Source of the DNA: Aspidapion aeneum
Taxonomy: Eukaryota; Arthropoda; Insecta; Coleoptera; Brentidae
Length of the DNA stretch: 64,000 nt
Assembly: GCA_963576565.1 (NCBI GenBank)
Contig: OY755042.1
Location: 109,855,314-109,919,313 of the forward strand
Direction of reading: 5' to 3'
Shown: positions 1 to 13,106 of the stretch, one piece after another
How positions within the stretch are numbered: the first letter of the stretch is position 1
How the letters are laid out: the number at the start of each line of letters is the position of its first letter
Program-made: the position numbers and the translations under genes
Notes under the pieces: generated by a model
Databases searched by the model: none
Seen by the model: only the letters and a program-made list of their open reading frames with translations
Told to the model about the DNA's origin: nothing

Positions 1-237
1 TTTTAATTGTACGGAGATTTCAAAATAAAGTATTAAAAAAACATTGTAAATGCACCTTGATACATTTGAAATAGTGACCTTCATCGGGACGAAAAACTCG
101 AAGCTGAAGCAGACTATAAAAACTACGCAAAAAACCAGGAAGATAGACTTCATCGCATGTGATTATGAATGCGATTCAGCTTCTAGAGAGTACTATGCTA
201 GTTCAAAGACTAAAAAGGGTGAAGCCTAAACTAAATA

Positions 238-485
238 AAATATGAAACAAGTTTCGTGGCTAATCGGGCAAAAAGGAGTTTTTTTGTTTCCCTTATATTT
301 TTCCGTGGGTAGCCTGAAAGCTTAACCTCACGGGGGTCCAAGATCTAATGGACACCTAATAAGTGTTGACAGTTAACTGTTTCGTCCTTATGGGACTCCT
401 CAGAACACTGCTGGTCAATGTGACAAATCTTGCGAAGTTAATCAGACGGTTTTGTCTCTAATTAAATGTAATTAGTGAGCGAAGA
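238..485 (-). mobile_element. CAAGTTTCGTGG-family TIR element, copy 1 (partial)
   Basis: Starts CAAGTTTCGTGGCTAATCGG and is the reverse complement of 53785-54033. It carries the shared inner stretch CCTTATGGGACTCCTCAGAA. The other end is lost. Confidence 0.75.
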
Positions 486-1225
486 AATGCAGGGGGAACT
501 ATAACTCTCTTCTAAAGCAAACAAAAACTGAATATTCTGTAGAGGATTCAGTACCTTAAAGAAGCAGTGGGACGCCTTAAGAAGTAGGGCAACTAACCCC
601 CAAGAAAACAACAAGAATACAGAGTCATGCACAAAATATCTTTTAGGTGGAGTTTTGTGTGGCTTAATAGTCCTCCTCGTGCAACTTAACAACAATATAT
701 ATTCTGTTCGTTTAATAGTTCTTCTTTTTTGTCCACAGTATCCTCATATCATTCGATAAATAATTTATAAGGTAATAATTTGCCGATAATTACTCGGATA
801 TCGTTATAACTACCACGTGTATTTCCATCTTGCCTTTGTATGCTAAACTGAACTCATTTTCGAAGCATTGCACTTGACTTATTCGCATGTTTTTTTCAAG
901 GTGTTCATTATTTACGGGCACATGTTTCTTATTTGGTAATGATGGTTGAGTATCATGCTTTAATATGTCGTTTTTAATGGTAGTGAAAGATAAAACATCA
1001 TACAATATCCGATTGACGTCATGCCGAACCAGTCTTTTAAATCCCTAGATGTTCTACTTCTTCTTTGGCTTCTCTTGCCTTTAATTATTTTCTTTGTTAT
1101 ATTTTAGTTATTGATTTCACCAAGATTTTGTTTGTTTGTTTGTCATTTTTCTTTTTCAAATGGAATTACAACCCCTGGTGGGTTTAAGACTGATTAAACA
1201 GAGCTCTCCATTTTGGCGTCTATAT
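486..1225. other. No gene seen
   Basis: AT-rich sequence with only short chance frames. No repeat recognised elsewhere in the window. Confidence 0.5.
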
Positions 1226-2600
1226 GCTACTACTATGTCGGTTTAGAACGTTTTTCGACGTTGTCCGACGCCTATTCTCCACCTCCTATAATCGTGATAA
1301 TCATCAGTCAGGTTTTTTTTACTCATTGATCTTTGGATTGACTGTTGCCATTCTAGTTTAGGACGCCCTCTTTTTCTGCGCCCTATTGTTTGCCATTCTA
1401 GGACCTGTTTTGGTAATCTTTCGTCGTTCATCCGTTGCACATGGCCGTACCATATCAGTTGTCTTTTAGTGATGTCATCCGTTATGCTTCCCTCGATTCC
1501 AATTCTTTCTTTTATGATCTCATTTCTTATGTGATCTGTTCTAGATATTCTCATTGATCTTGTTATTGCATCCATTTCGACACTTTCCATTTTTGTTTTG
1601 TATTTTTCTGTTTCGCGACAAGTCTCTATTCCATACAACAGCGTGATTTTCACCATTGTTTCATATATGTTAAATTTTACATTCTTTTTTATCTCTCTGC
1701 TCCATAAAATACTGTTAAGATATCCAATAACCTTTTTTGCTTTTACTATTCTTTTTTCCAGTTCTTTACAGTCTGTTCCTGTCTTATCAAATGTGAGACC
1801 CAAGTATCCATACTCATTGCACGGAGATATTGTTTGTCCATTGTCTAGTTCTAACTCACTTAATTCGTTTCCAATACATAAGTACTGTGTCTTATTCACG
1901 TTCATTATTAATCCCCACTTTTGGTATTCTTCCGTTTACTTTCTCATCATATACTTCATGTCTTCTTTATCATTAGCTACAATCACTTGGTCGTCAGCAA
2001 ACTGTAGTTTGTATATGGTAAATCGGTCGTTAAGTTGTATTCCCATACCGTGTACTTTACGTTTCCAGTTTTTTAGAGCTACTGCGATATATATTTTAAA
2101 AAGAGTTGGAGAGATTCAACATCACTGTCCTCAACTTTTTGTTACTAGGAAGTCTTTTGAAAGTCGATTTCCAATTTTAATTTTAGATATTGACCCTTTG
2201 TATATTTCTTTCATCGTTTTTATGTATGTATGATTGATATTAGTTTGCTCTAACTGTCCATAATTTTGCTACTAAAACGGTATCATGTTTTTTGTAGCTC
2301 CACAAGGGTAACATGAGTCTCTATATTTCTAGCACTCCTTTTCTCAATTACTTTTTTAAGACATCACTACAAGATCTGCCTGCACGAAACCCCCTTTGCT
2401 CTTCTTGTTCTTGTTCATAAAAATCGTTCTGTATTAGATCTCTAATAATCCTACCGTACAATCTACTTAGAGTACCTACTGGTTACTAAAATTCCTCTGT
2501 AATTGTTGCAATCCAGCGTTTTCCTTGTTTATGTATTGATGATATGAATGTAATTTTGCAATCATCAGGTACTGATGTACTGATACTTCTATATGAGGTA
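1226..2600 (-). pseudogene. Decayed LINE reverse transcriptase, family 1 copy A
   Basis: The minus strand from 1905 to 1243 keeps 220 open codons with the LINE C-terminal pattern RQLIWYGHVQRM, RLPKQVLEWQ and GRRKRGRPKLEW. Upstream, around 1980-2010, FADDQ matches the catalytic [YF]xDD of reverse transcriptase, but frames are broken between segments. The 3' end at 1226 carries a short TAGTAG-type tail. An RTE- or CR1-like non-LTR element is likely; the clade cannot be fixed here. Three more copies lie at 16745, 18209 and 47322. Confidence 0.85.
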
Positions 2601-3431
2601 TGCTAAAAAAAAGGTTTTTTCCTTATTGTTTTTATTTGCTATTGACAAATTGATCGTAATAATTAATTAACGTTTTTATTATTTATTCTTTTGCATGGGT
2701 GTTCTTATGACTAATATTTTTTTCCTTTGTTACATTAAATTGATACCTGTCAAGAAGATCTATAGATTGTCCATAAAAAATAACAATTAATTATACATAT
2801 TGCAAATCAAATATGGCATAGCGGTTTTTTTTCTGGAAATTGACCACTTTCCATTTTTGGAACGGAATGACGTCGTGTTTTCTCGAAAGGCTTTATTGCA
2901 TTTTTATTTTGACATTTTCGCTTGCGATTTGTTATTCAAATTGTTTAAATTTAAATATAATATAAATGATATCGCTTGCACTACGATTCTTTAAATTTAA
3001 ATTCCAATTTCTTTTATTGTCGTTAGTATCGTGGTTGTTAATACATTGTTCTGATTTTTTACCAGATTGCCTTATTATTTTGATGTTCTGTACGTATTGA
3101 GGTTATAGAGTTAAGCTAATATTTATTTACTGTTATTTTAAATAAAAGGTATGCAAAAATAGTCGTATATTCCTTCCTTGACAACATGTATGCTCTGATA
3201 AATTCATTATTTATGTTATTAATGTGTTATATCTGAAAATGCTTTGAATATTTTTAAAACAAGAAGGAAACAAAAATCTAAAAATGTAGGGTGTTTCGAT
3301 TAAAAAAGATCCCTCCTATCAAAATTTGACATTTACTAAAAGGGTTAGATATTTAGGCCAGCAAATTCTTTAAAGAAAATTAAGACATAAAATGTATTAC
3401 TCATCTTTTAGTATCTATTCGAAAACTTTTA
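2601..3431. other. No gene seen
   Basis: AT-rich with long T runs; the 64-codon frame at 2800 has no coding character. Confidence 0.5.
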
Positions 3432-4058
3432 AGCCCGGTCTAGACATAACATTTTACCTTACGTCTTGCCTGTCAGTCAAAAGGGTCAAGTATGACGGTT
3501 GAAAGACTAGCGTACACACTTGATAGTTTTGACGTACGTTTTTAGATCAGTTTTTGATACACCATTGAGGAAGCAATGCTTTTGTCAATAATGTTTTTTG
3601 TTTTAAATGTCTATGACTTAACCGTTTCAGTAGCTAAACATAGTTTTTAAACCAGTTTTTCAAAATGTTGTGCTGATTTAGTTTGGTAATGTCCCCGAAG
3701 ATGTAAGTTTCTGCTTACGAAACATGTCGGGACTATTCGTTTAAAACAAATTAAAAATTAGTGGAGGAAGACAATAACCTGTTTGATTTCCTAAAAAATA
3801 TCTTATCTAATGTCGGACGTTTCGTATACCAACTTCTAAGTTGCACTCGAAAGGAATTATAATTATATGCACTACCATAAGAAATGCCGCTAAAACTGAC
3901 GTTTTACCGGAAATAAAGCCTCTACCGATCAGTTTAACAGGTCAGTCCTGTTCAGTTCAGGCAAAACGTACGTTTTATTGTCTACACGAAAGGTTTTGCC
4001 TGATCCGTTTTACCTGATCAAGTAAAACGTCAGGCAAAACGTTATGTGTAGACCCTCT
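3432..4058. mobile_element. About 630-bp TIR element, copy 1
   Basis: Nearly identical to 5059-5691. Ends AGCCCGGTCTAGACATAAC and the inverse of GGTCTACACATAACG. No clear target duplication. No coding capacity. Non-autonomous DNA transposon. Confidence 0.8.
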
Positions 4059-4829
4059 TTTGGTTGATTGGTAAAAATGTACGGAAAAACCCTGTAGATA
4101 AAGCCCTATCATCACTTCCATAGGACTTAAGAGCAGGTAGAAAGGCCTTGTTGCTAAAGGGTTAAAAATTATATTTACTGGAAAAACAAATTTCGCTCTT
4201 ACTTGGAAGTTAAATATAAATATAATTGTATAATAATAAAATTAAGTTTAATGTTAAAACCGGACATCGTAACTTACGACCTGCTAAGTCCAGAATGGTA
4301 TTTTGTGATTATTATTGGCATAATGCTCAAAAAATACAACAAATTGTCATCCTATCTAAGTTGACACAGCTATAGGGATCAATTTTTATGGATTGTTCAC
4401 ATTAAATTAATCTAAAGCAAAAAAAAACACACATTATTTCGATAGTCCCCTACAGAGGACAACATATAATTTTTTACGCGACCGAGATTTAAATTTCATT
4501 TTAGCACCCATTTTTAAGAACAGGGCAAAACTATTTTAAGGTTTTTATTTTTTTCTGGCAGTACAAATATTTATTCGTCAAAACAATGTTTAACATTCAT
4601 ATTTTATAGTAAATTTATTTTAATCCGGCCCTGAGATTAACTCCGAATGACCAGCCATCGTTGATTTCACCGAGAATAAAGACCGCCAGCCGGCTTATTT
4701 ATCTGTTTGTTGGGTAACCTGTGGTAAAAATATCCCTACATTTTTATTTACAATTTAATATATCAATTGCTTTGCTACCTCGTCTTTATTCACCTTGAAA
4801 AAACACTTTTACACAGGGTGTCTCAAAAA

Positions 4830-4985
4830 CTTTTTATAGCTGATATAAATCACAAGAGACGATAGACGAGAGAAAGGCTCTCTCGAGCGATAGAAAAGTC
4901 CTATCGTCCAGACGAGAGACCGATTTTCTCTCGCATAACGAGACGAGACGAGAGAAGGCTTTGTCTCGTGTCGTCTCCCGGCAAC
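4830..4985. repeat. GAGAC-rich imperfect hairpin
   Basis: Clustered GACGAGAGAC / TCTCTCG motifs in both senses (for example GAGACGATAGACGAGAG and CTCTCGCATAACGAGACG). Function unknown; it lies between two copies of the 630-bp element. Confidence 0.5.
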
Positions 4986-5058
4986 ACTACAGATGAGTTT
5001 ACTCAATTTTAGGATGACATTAAAAGAGTGGGCGACCGTACATCTGTATAAGATGTTA

Positions 5059-5691
5059 AGCCCGGTCTAAACATAACATTTTACCTTACGTCTTGTCTGT
5101 CAGTCAAAAGGGTCAAATATCACGGTTGAAAGATTAGCGTACACACTTCATAGTTTTAACGTACGTTTTTAGATCAGTTTTTGTTACACCATGGAGGAAG
5201 CACTGCTTTTGTCAATAATGTTTTTTGTTTTAAATGTCTATGACTTAACCGTTTCAGTAGCTAAACATAGTTTTTTAACCAGTTTTTCAAAATGTGCTGA
5301 TTTAGTTTGGTAATGTCCCCTGAAGATGTAAGTTTCTGCTTACAAAACATGTCGGGACTATTTGTTTAAAACAAATTAAAAATTAGTGGAGGAAGACAAT
5401 AACCTGTTTGATTTCCTAAAAAATTATCTTATCTAATGTCGGACGTTTCGTATACCAACTTCTAAGTTGCACTCGAAAGGAATTATAATTGTATGCACTA
5501 CCACAAGAAATGCCGCTAAAACTGACGTTTTACCGGAAACAAAGCCTCTACCGATCAGTTCAACAGGTCCGACTTCAGTCCTGTTCAGTTCAGGCAAAAC
5601 GTACGTTTTATTGTCTACACGAAAGGTTTTGCCTGATCCGTTTTACCTGATCAAGTTAAACGTCAGCAAAACGTTATGTGTAGACCCCGCT
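5059..5691. mobile_element. 633-bp TIR element, copy 2, with 10-bp target duplication
   Basis: Left end AGCCCGGTCTA, right end TAGACCCCGCT (inverted, imperfect). TAAGATGTTA is duplicated at 5049-5058 and 5692-5701. A 9-10 bp duplication points to a Mutator-like element (inference). The 75-codon frame inside is not supported as a gene. Confidence 0.85.
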
Positions 5692-6084
5692 TAAGATGTT
5701 AGATCCTCAACGCAATTAGGAAAATTTCTGCAAGTGCGTTATAGAAAATTTATGACAAGTTGTAATTTATCAATTGAAATAAACTCAAGGCTACCTATAT
5801 TTGATTTGTAGACATGACGACTACACACATCCTCGCTCGCACCTTTCCTTTTCAACAATTTGATTTGCCAAATTTGCAAATTGAGAATCGAGGCTGTTTT
5901 GTTTGTGTGGGCAGTGCGACACACTTTTGTTTAATTGCTTTTTGCCTGTATTTCAATGGAGTTTAGTCAGATCGTAAACTAAATTGTCTTTGGTCATAAA
6001 AAAACTAATGGCAAAATTAAAATTAGTTCGGACTAGAAAAGAGAGAATTAATAATAAGTATTTAGGCACAAAAATATCCAAAGA

Positions 6085-6500
6085 AGGTTCTATCTATCTA
6101 TTTAGCCTTCTTCGATCCGTCTTTGAACATAAGCCTCCCCCATTATCTTCCACTCTTCTGTCTGTCTGTCGCCGTGTTCATCCATCAGTTCCCGCATGTT
6201 TCTCCAAATCCTCCGCCCATCTTATTTGGGTTCTTCCCCTACTTGTTTTATTTTCAGAAGGTCTCCAGTTTACAAGTTTTTTGTCCGATATAATGACCGG
6301 CAAATTTCCATTTTAATTTTGCTACCTCTCCTCTGACATCCCTTACTTTTGTTTTATTTCTTATCCATTCATTCCTTTTTCTATCTGGTAGCTTTACATG
6401 TAACATTTCTCTTTCCATTGATTCCTTTGGCCTTGTTTTACCTTATCCATGTTTGATTTTGTAAGTGTCCAGGTCTAGGATTCATAGGTGACTAAAGGAA
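6085..6500 (-). pseudogene. Decayed LINE fragment, family 2
   Basis: The minus strand near 6300-6440 encodes pieces such as RKRNEWIRNKTKVRDVRG and KLKWKFAGH, the LINE pattern R-NEWIR-TKV-D and KLKW-WAGH. Its 3' part shares the stretch CTTCCACTCTTCTGTCTGTC and flanks with 23858-24180. Frames are broken. Confidence 0.65.
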
Positions 6501-8219
6501 GATTAACACTTTGAACACATACATTTTTATTTTGAGGTACTGACGATACTTTTTATTTAACCAAAGTAGGTATACTGGATGCATTTAAAGATAAAAGGGC
6601 AAAAGAACAAAATAATCTACGTTAATTGAGCTATAGTTTGAACCGAAGATAGTGTGTGTGAGAGGAGTGATGTCTTGCACAAAATCTGTTGATAAATTCA
6701 GATTAGTAACAATTTCAAATCAAATAATCAACTAAGCAATGCTACATTAATTTGTTATTGACTTACTTATTAATAGAAACCCCATATTTTTGTGCAAATT
6801 TCTATAAGTAGGAAATTTGAAAGAGTGCGCGTTAATTTGTTTCGGAATGGTTCTTAAACGGGGTCGACCGGTTTTTTCTCCCAATTTTGGAAAACGCATT
6901 TGGAAGCATTACCTGATATAAAATACGATACCAGCAGAACGTGTTGGCATGCCCTTATTTAGCAATAAGTAACTACTGAAATCTTGGAGTAATATATTAG
7001 TATGGAGGTATTTTATTTTATTTATATCAGCAAAAAAGAGCGTCTTCAAAAAGGAATGAACGTTTTTACCATCTCTTTCCCATATTTTTAGTCTGTCCTT
7101 TTAAATGAGTTGACAAAAAGGGATTCTAACTCCTACGCCTTTTGCACTTTGAAAAAAATCCATCACGTCCTCAATCCACAACCTATCAGAAGTTTGTGGA
7201 GTATGAATGTTTTCCTTCAAGATTCTTTTCAAAGTTGAAAATAGACAAGGATTTGTTCAGGTCTTTTTTGTTAACGTTTACAACTTTGGATACTCCATAT
7301 TTGTTCCTTATTTATTCAGCTCATGTATCGTTTGGCTCAACGTCATTTAAAGGTTGATCCTGTATCTCTGTTGTGGCATTAATCAGCGTTGCATTGGTAT
7401 CGTTAGCAATTTTATTGAGAGACAGACGGACGCGCGACGCAGGGAACTGAGGAACGCGTCTTAGATGATTTTGTTGCAATGGAAAATCTTTTTAGTCTAC
7501 CAAATCGAAACGATGAACAATTTGGATTATATTTAATTAGAAATGATTTGCTTTCAGATTTACCAAAAGTCGGTAAATGTCGGCAGTTAGAAAACTTTAA
7601 AATTTGGATTCAATGGTTTGTGCCTTTGCTAACTAACACCAGATAGAAGATCACTCACTCACTTTTTTCTTTTAAGCTAGGCTAGCTAGGCCTCTTGCTT
7701 ATTTGTTTTGGTTTCCGTTTTCTAAGGTTTTTCGCTTTCAATGGCTCTGTGTTTTCTTCTAGTTCTTAATTAGTGGGAATGACAGTCAGCAATTTGCTCA
7801 GTTAGCTGTTTCGTCCGCTGTAGCTTCTGGATTCAGAGGATCTGTAGCAAGATGATTACCTATGTTAACAGTGTTGTTTCTAAGATTTCCCAATTTTTCT
7901 AATGTAGACTGTTTTACAGTTGAAATAGTGCTCAGAAAATCCTATGCAGTTATGACTGACTTAGCAAATTAGTTGTTTTCTGTGTTTTCTTTTAGAGTCA
8001 TTTTACCTGGCGCAGAAGATTTTCTGTTTTTTTATTGCTCAGCATTTTATTGCTAATTCTAAAGATTGCATCTCTAAAAGGAGATGCATTTCAATGTCGG
8101 GTTCGAAACTTGGTAGTTTTATATTTTCGTTCTCCGTGTCTTATATCCTTCCAAAGTGTGAATTCTATCTTGGTTGCTCCGACGTATTCTTATACCTTGT
8201 TAAGTATAGTACAGAAGTA
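6501..8219. other. No firm gene; AT-rich spacer
   Basis: Apart from the coding-like fragment at 7479-7646, nothing is recognised. Frames of 71-82 codons lack any family signature. Confidence 0.45.
7479..7646 (+). pseudogene. Short coding-like fragment of unknown origin
   Basis: From ATG, MENLFSLPNRNDEQFGLYLI continues open to a TAG at 7644, with open sequence some 50 bases upstream. The composition looks protein-like, but there is no recognised family and no flanking exon; it may be a remnant of a retroelement gag. Confidence 0.25.
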
Positions 8220-9329
8220 CAGGTGTGTTTATGTATGTGCATATATATATATACGAATCTCCTTTATCTTCGATACATTGTAACGAACAAACCAGTATCT
8301 TGACCATAATAATACGAATTACAGTTCCAAAGGTGTCATTTCTTCGTTGAAAAGCCAAAAGAGTGGAGGTAAATGCAGATAAATGGTGTTTTGAAATTGA
8401 TTTTTTATTACAACTCTGATCTAAGTGCATACAGATCTCTTTTACCTGCATACATTGTAACCAACCGAACAGATATTATTCGGTTCTCAACATTCCATAA
8501 AATATTTAGTGCCCATCAAATTGGTGCTTGTGTTCTGGTTTTCTCAATAAGAATTAATTCTTTCGAAAATAAAGCTTTTTTAAGCACAGTGTGTTTATGT
8601 ATGTGTATATATATATACGAATCTCCTTTATCTTCGATACATTGTAACGAACAAACCAGTATCGTGACCATAATAATACGAATTGCAGTTCCAAAGGTGT
8701 CATTTCTTCCTTGAAAAGCCAAAAGAGTGGAGGTAAATGCAGATAAATGGTGTTTTGAAATTGATTTTTTATTACAACTCTGATCTAAGTGCATACAGAT
8801 CTCTTTTATCTGCATACATTGTAACCAACTGAACAGGTATTATTCGGTTCTCAAAATTCGATAAAATATTTAGTGCCCATCAAATTGGTGCTGGTGTTCT
8901 TGTTTTCTCAATAAGAATTAATTCTTTCGAAAATAAAGCTTTTTTAAGCACAGGTGTGTTTATGTATGTGCATATATATACGAATCGCCTTTATCTTCGA
9001 TACATTGTAACGAACAAACCAGTATCTTGACCATAATAATACGAATTGCAGTTCCAAAGGTGTCATTTCTTCGTTGAAAAGCCAAAAGAGTGGAGGTAAA
9101 TGCAGATAAATGGTGTTTTGAAATTGATTTTTTATTACAACTCTGATCTAAGTGCATACAGATCTCTTTTATCTGCATACATTGTAACCAACTGAACAGG
9201 TATTATTCGGTTCTCAAAATTCGATAAAATATTTAGTGCCCATCAAATTGGTGCTTGTGTTCTTGTTTTCTCAATAAGAATTAATTCTTTCGAAAATAAA
9301 GCTTTTTTAAGCACAGGTGTGTTTATGTA

Positions 9330-9418
<89 letters not shown>

Positions 9419-9668
9419 GAATCGCCTTTATCTTCGATACATTGTAACGAACAAACCAGTATCTTGACCATAATAATATGACTTGCAGTTCCAAAGGTGT
9501 CATTTCTTCGTTGAAAAGCCAAAAGAGTGGAGGTAAATGCAGATAAATGGTGATTTGAAATTGATTTTTTATTACAACTCTGATCTAAGTGCATACAGAT
9601 CTCTTTTACCTGCATACATTGTAACCAACCGAACAAATATTATTCGGTTCTGAACATTCCATAAAATA
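8220..9668 (+). repeat. Four tandem 365-bp units
   Basis: Units start at GTGTGTTTATGTATGTG at 8223, 8589, 8954 and 9317. The several 69-113 codon frames in this stretch are the same repeat translated, not genes. The last unit contains an expanded AT microsatellite. Confidence 0.9.
9334..9417. repeat. AT dinucleotide microsatellite
   Basis: About 42 AT units in the fourth 365-bp unit, where the other units carry only 5-8. Poly(Tyr-Ile) frames across it are artefacts. Confidence 0.95.
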
Positions 9669-9670
9669 AA

Positions 9671-9735
9671 ACAAGTTTCGTGGCTAATCGGGTAAAAACG
9701 AGTTTTTGTTTCTCCTTGGGGGGGGGGGTCGCTTT
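9671..9735. mobile_element. CAAGTTTCGTGG-family terminal piece
   Basis: Only the terminal ACAAGTTTCGTGGCTAATCG and about 40 bases remain, ending in a G run and joined directly to the end of the 365-bp tandem repeat. Confidence 0.65.
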
Positions 9736-10290
9736 AGGTGACATTCTCTGTTGGTAAAAAACGGTATATATTTTTTTAAGCAGCATTTTATTGAATTAGT
9801 CAGTGGTTGTAATTTCGATGATAATAACACTTTCATGCGCCGCAGACAAAAATTTTGAATTTTTATTAGCAAAAACATTACTTTTAAGTTTTGTGGAAGA
9901 ACATAATTGTGTCTCTTTTGTTTCTGTGCGGACCACTGCGTTTTCTAATTTGTGCCTGTTTCACGTCACTTAATGATGCAAACCTGCAAACTTAAACAAC
10001 TTTCAAACAAGATTAAAAAATATCGAAAATTGTGCCAATTAATCCTTTAAACGCGCCCAGTTTGATCTCAATTTATTTTCTCCAATACTCTAACAACTAT
10101 TTTGTGAAGTATGGTCTAACAATTTTTATTTATATCAAAGATGCCTCTGAGTACTTATACAATGGTCAAAAACAAATCTGTTGAATTAATGGATCTTCTC
10201 TTTCTTCATAGAGTTATAATTCAACTTTTAACCCCAATGGGGTTATAGCTTGATACCTTTGTTTTATCTAATTGTATAATGATTTTTTTA

Positions 10291-11554
10291 CAAGCTTTTG
10301 TTTAGCTTCACTTGTATGTATGTATGTGGGTATATATGTATGTAATCAAATTTTGCAACTTATTTTTGAAGAACTTCCAATCCGATTGACTTCAAATTTC
10401 GCATAGCGCCTTAGTTCCGATGACAATACAATAATGTGGTTTCATCGGGTACCTACCTCCTCCCTAACGTGGGGGGTGGAGAGGGGGTAAAGTTTTAGTT
10501 TGTCCGCTTTCCACCAAAATTGGTATCTGTGGGTTTTTGAGGATGAGAATTACGAATTTTTGATCAGATTACAAAAATTCAATATGGCGGATTCAAAATG
10601 GACAATTTAATTTCAAGTTTTTCTAATTACTTTCACCTATCCGATTGACTTTAAATTTCGTATAACGTTATAGTTCCGATGACAATCCAATAATGTGGTA
10701 TCACTGACTGCCTACCTCACCCTTAACCTGGAGGGCGGAGAGGGGTAAAATTTTAGTTTGTTGGATTTCCACCAATATTGGTATCTGGGGGTTTTTAACG
10801 ATGAGGATTACGAATTTATGATCAGATTACAAAAATTCAATATGGCGGATTCAAAATGGACGATTTAATGTCAAGTTTTTCTGATTACTTTCAACTGACT
10901 TAGTTTAGTATCAAATTGTTGGACGGCTTTCTCATCGAAAACTTAGATATTTCAAAATTGACAGGAAAGACTCCCTGCAATATCGATGCGCTAGCTGAAA
11001 TGCATAGACTTAGACAAATTTAAAAATTAAATAATAAATTTAGAAAAAAAAACTTTTTGAAAACAAGCTTTTATAAAATCGACTAAAAAGCATAAAATAA
11101 TTTTTTGAGTGTTCTGATATCATAACAATAAAAGCGATGGGCGTATTTAATATTAGGTAAATGCCTTTCCATGCGCATTTGGTGAATCGTCCACAACCGA
11201 TGATGGGCCGACTCTTCTTTTTCAATGTGACAAAATAAATCGACACACTGCAGGTCGCGGATGATCTGCCTAATATAAAGCAGGCGTAATGATGTCCATC
11301 CAGATCAGAAAAATGTAAGGCTAGCTTGAGTAGGGTTGGGTTGGGTTAAATTATCTACCCTTACATTTCTCTGCTATAATATAATGAATTTGGATTTTCA
11401 CTAAACTTCGAGTTAACAAGGCTAAAAGAAAAACGGGTAAATTTCCTTTAATACGCCCATCGCTTTTATTATTATGATATCAGAACACTCAAAAAATTAT
11501 TTTATGCTTTTTAGTCCATTTTATAAAAGCTTGTTTTCAAAAAGTTTTTTTTCT
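10291..11554. mobile_element. Composite element: tandem block plus foldback, locus 1
   Basis: Begins ACAAGCTTTTGTTTAGCTTC, then two 265-bp tandem repeats with CCGATTGACTT(C/T)AAATTTCG (10380-10880), then a foldback at 11041-11554 whose arms carry AAAGCGATGGGCGTATT. The same order occurs at 38748-40268. Confidence 0.65.
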
Positions 11555-11921
11555 TAATTTATTTTAAAGCCAGTTTTGCAATGATGAGATATCTTGTATG
11601 CGAGACCATACCTAAACTTTCTTCGCAAACATATAGAAGAACAAACAACTATTACAAAACTTATAATCAGTAGAACTCCGTTAATCAACAAGAAGCTGTT
11701 GACTTTAATGGATCATATACAGGGAGATTTCTCAGAAGCGGATCTACGTAAGGGGAAAATAGGGGAAACTTTTCCCTCTAAATCTCAAACGGACACACAG
11801 AATGGTCACTATATGTAAAATAGTTTTATGCAATATTTATTATGTTATTTTTCCCCCACATTACACCGGTCTATTTTTTAAGTCAACAGGCCAAACTTAA
11901 TAATAACTTAATTTTGTCAAG

Positions 11922-12105
11922 AAGCCTAGCTCTACGAAAATTCTTGAAACTGACTTGACAGAGTGCGCAGGCCCAGATATTTTTCGTGTTTCGGACTGAC
12001 TAAACCAAGCATAATTTCTGGGACAATGTTGCCATTTAATTTCAAACACATTTTGAAGCCGCAGAAAAAAAATTGCCGGTTACTAATTCTGTATTTTATT
12101 CAACT
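11922..12105. repeat. Dispersed repeat, copy 1
   Basis: Shares AAAATTCTTGAAA, GACAATGTTGCCATTT and GCCGGTTACTAATTCT with 47690-47880. Nature unknown. Confidence 0.6.
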
Positions 12106-12402
12106 CGTTATTTTGCCATGTAGAGGGCGTTTACTTAACTAAAAATTTTTTATTTATTTGATTTTATTTATACATTTTTATTATTATATTATTTTTCTTA
12201 ATTTTATTACAAATATACATAGATTAGTTAAAATCCTTAAAAACTATATTTATTTAATTTTTAAAGTCATATTTATTTCGGCTTTAAGTCTTTTGATTTA
12301 AGTCAGGATTTAGTTAGAAAACTCTGCACAGGTTATTAGGGAGGTTTCATATGAAAGTACGGGACTTTTACTGTCCCGTATAAACCACCCAGCAAGCTAA
12401 AT

Positions 12403-13106
12403 AGCAACTTTTTTAGAAGAAAATAATGACGTTGTCAATGTTTTTAAATATTGTTTAGTTTTTGAGATATGGTATTTATCATAAAAAAAATTAAATACGG
12501 GCCTGGAATTTTTTTATTATTATTTTGATTGGTTTCATGCTATTATTATCATAATATAATAAAACTTTAATATTTTTTTGATTTAAGGTTAAAAAAAATA
12601 TTTTATATTTTTTAAAAAATTAGTCCGAACCTGGAAATTTCCAACATAAATCAAATTAAAAATTGCAAGACACACTAGTTGAACGATATTAGTTTATCTG
12701 TTTGAATACGTTAATTAAAAGATTTCTAAATAAAGTAAAAAACGTTAAAAAGTTTAAAAAATAATATCAAAGTAATTATTTGATGGTAGCACAGCAACTC
12801 GAATCGAAATTGTCAGTTTACTTGTCATTTTTGTGAATAAAATTATTCTAAAATGGCTTAGAAATCGACCATATCCAGGTTTTGAAAAATGTGATATGTT
12901 ATAATATTTTTTTAAAAAGTTTACCTTAAAATAAAAAAATATTTAATTTTTATTATTTTGGGATAATAGTAGCATGAAACCAATCAAAATAGTAATAAAA
13001 ATATCCAGGTCCGTATTTAATTTTTTAATGATAAATACCATATCTTAAAAACTAAACAATATTTTAAAAAATTGACATGTTATTATTTTCTTCCAAAAAG
13101 TTGCCA
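12403..13106. repeat. Long inverted repeat (foldback)
   Basis: GCAACTTTTTTAGAAGAAAA at the left pairs with TTTTCTTCCAAAAAGTTGCC at the right; GATTGGTTTCATGCTATTAT pairs with its inverse near 12970. Arms of roughly 230 bases. Confidence 0.8.

Noticed and set aside
9243..9636. Tyr-Ile repeat proteins
   Set aside because: They are translations of the AT microsatellite.
8220..9668. CRISPR-like regular repeats
   Set aside because: Units are 365 bp with no spacer structure, and the genome is eukaryotic.
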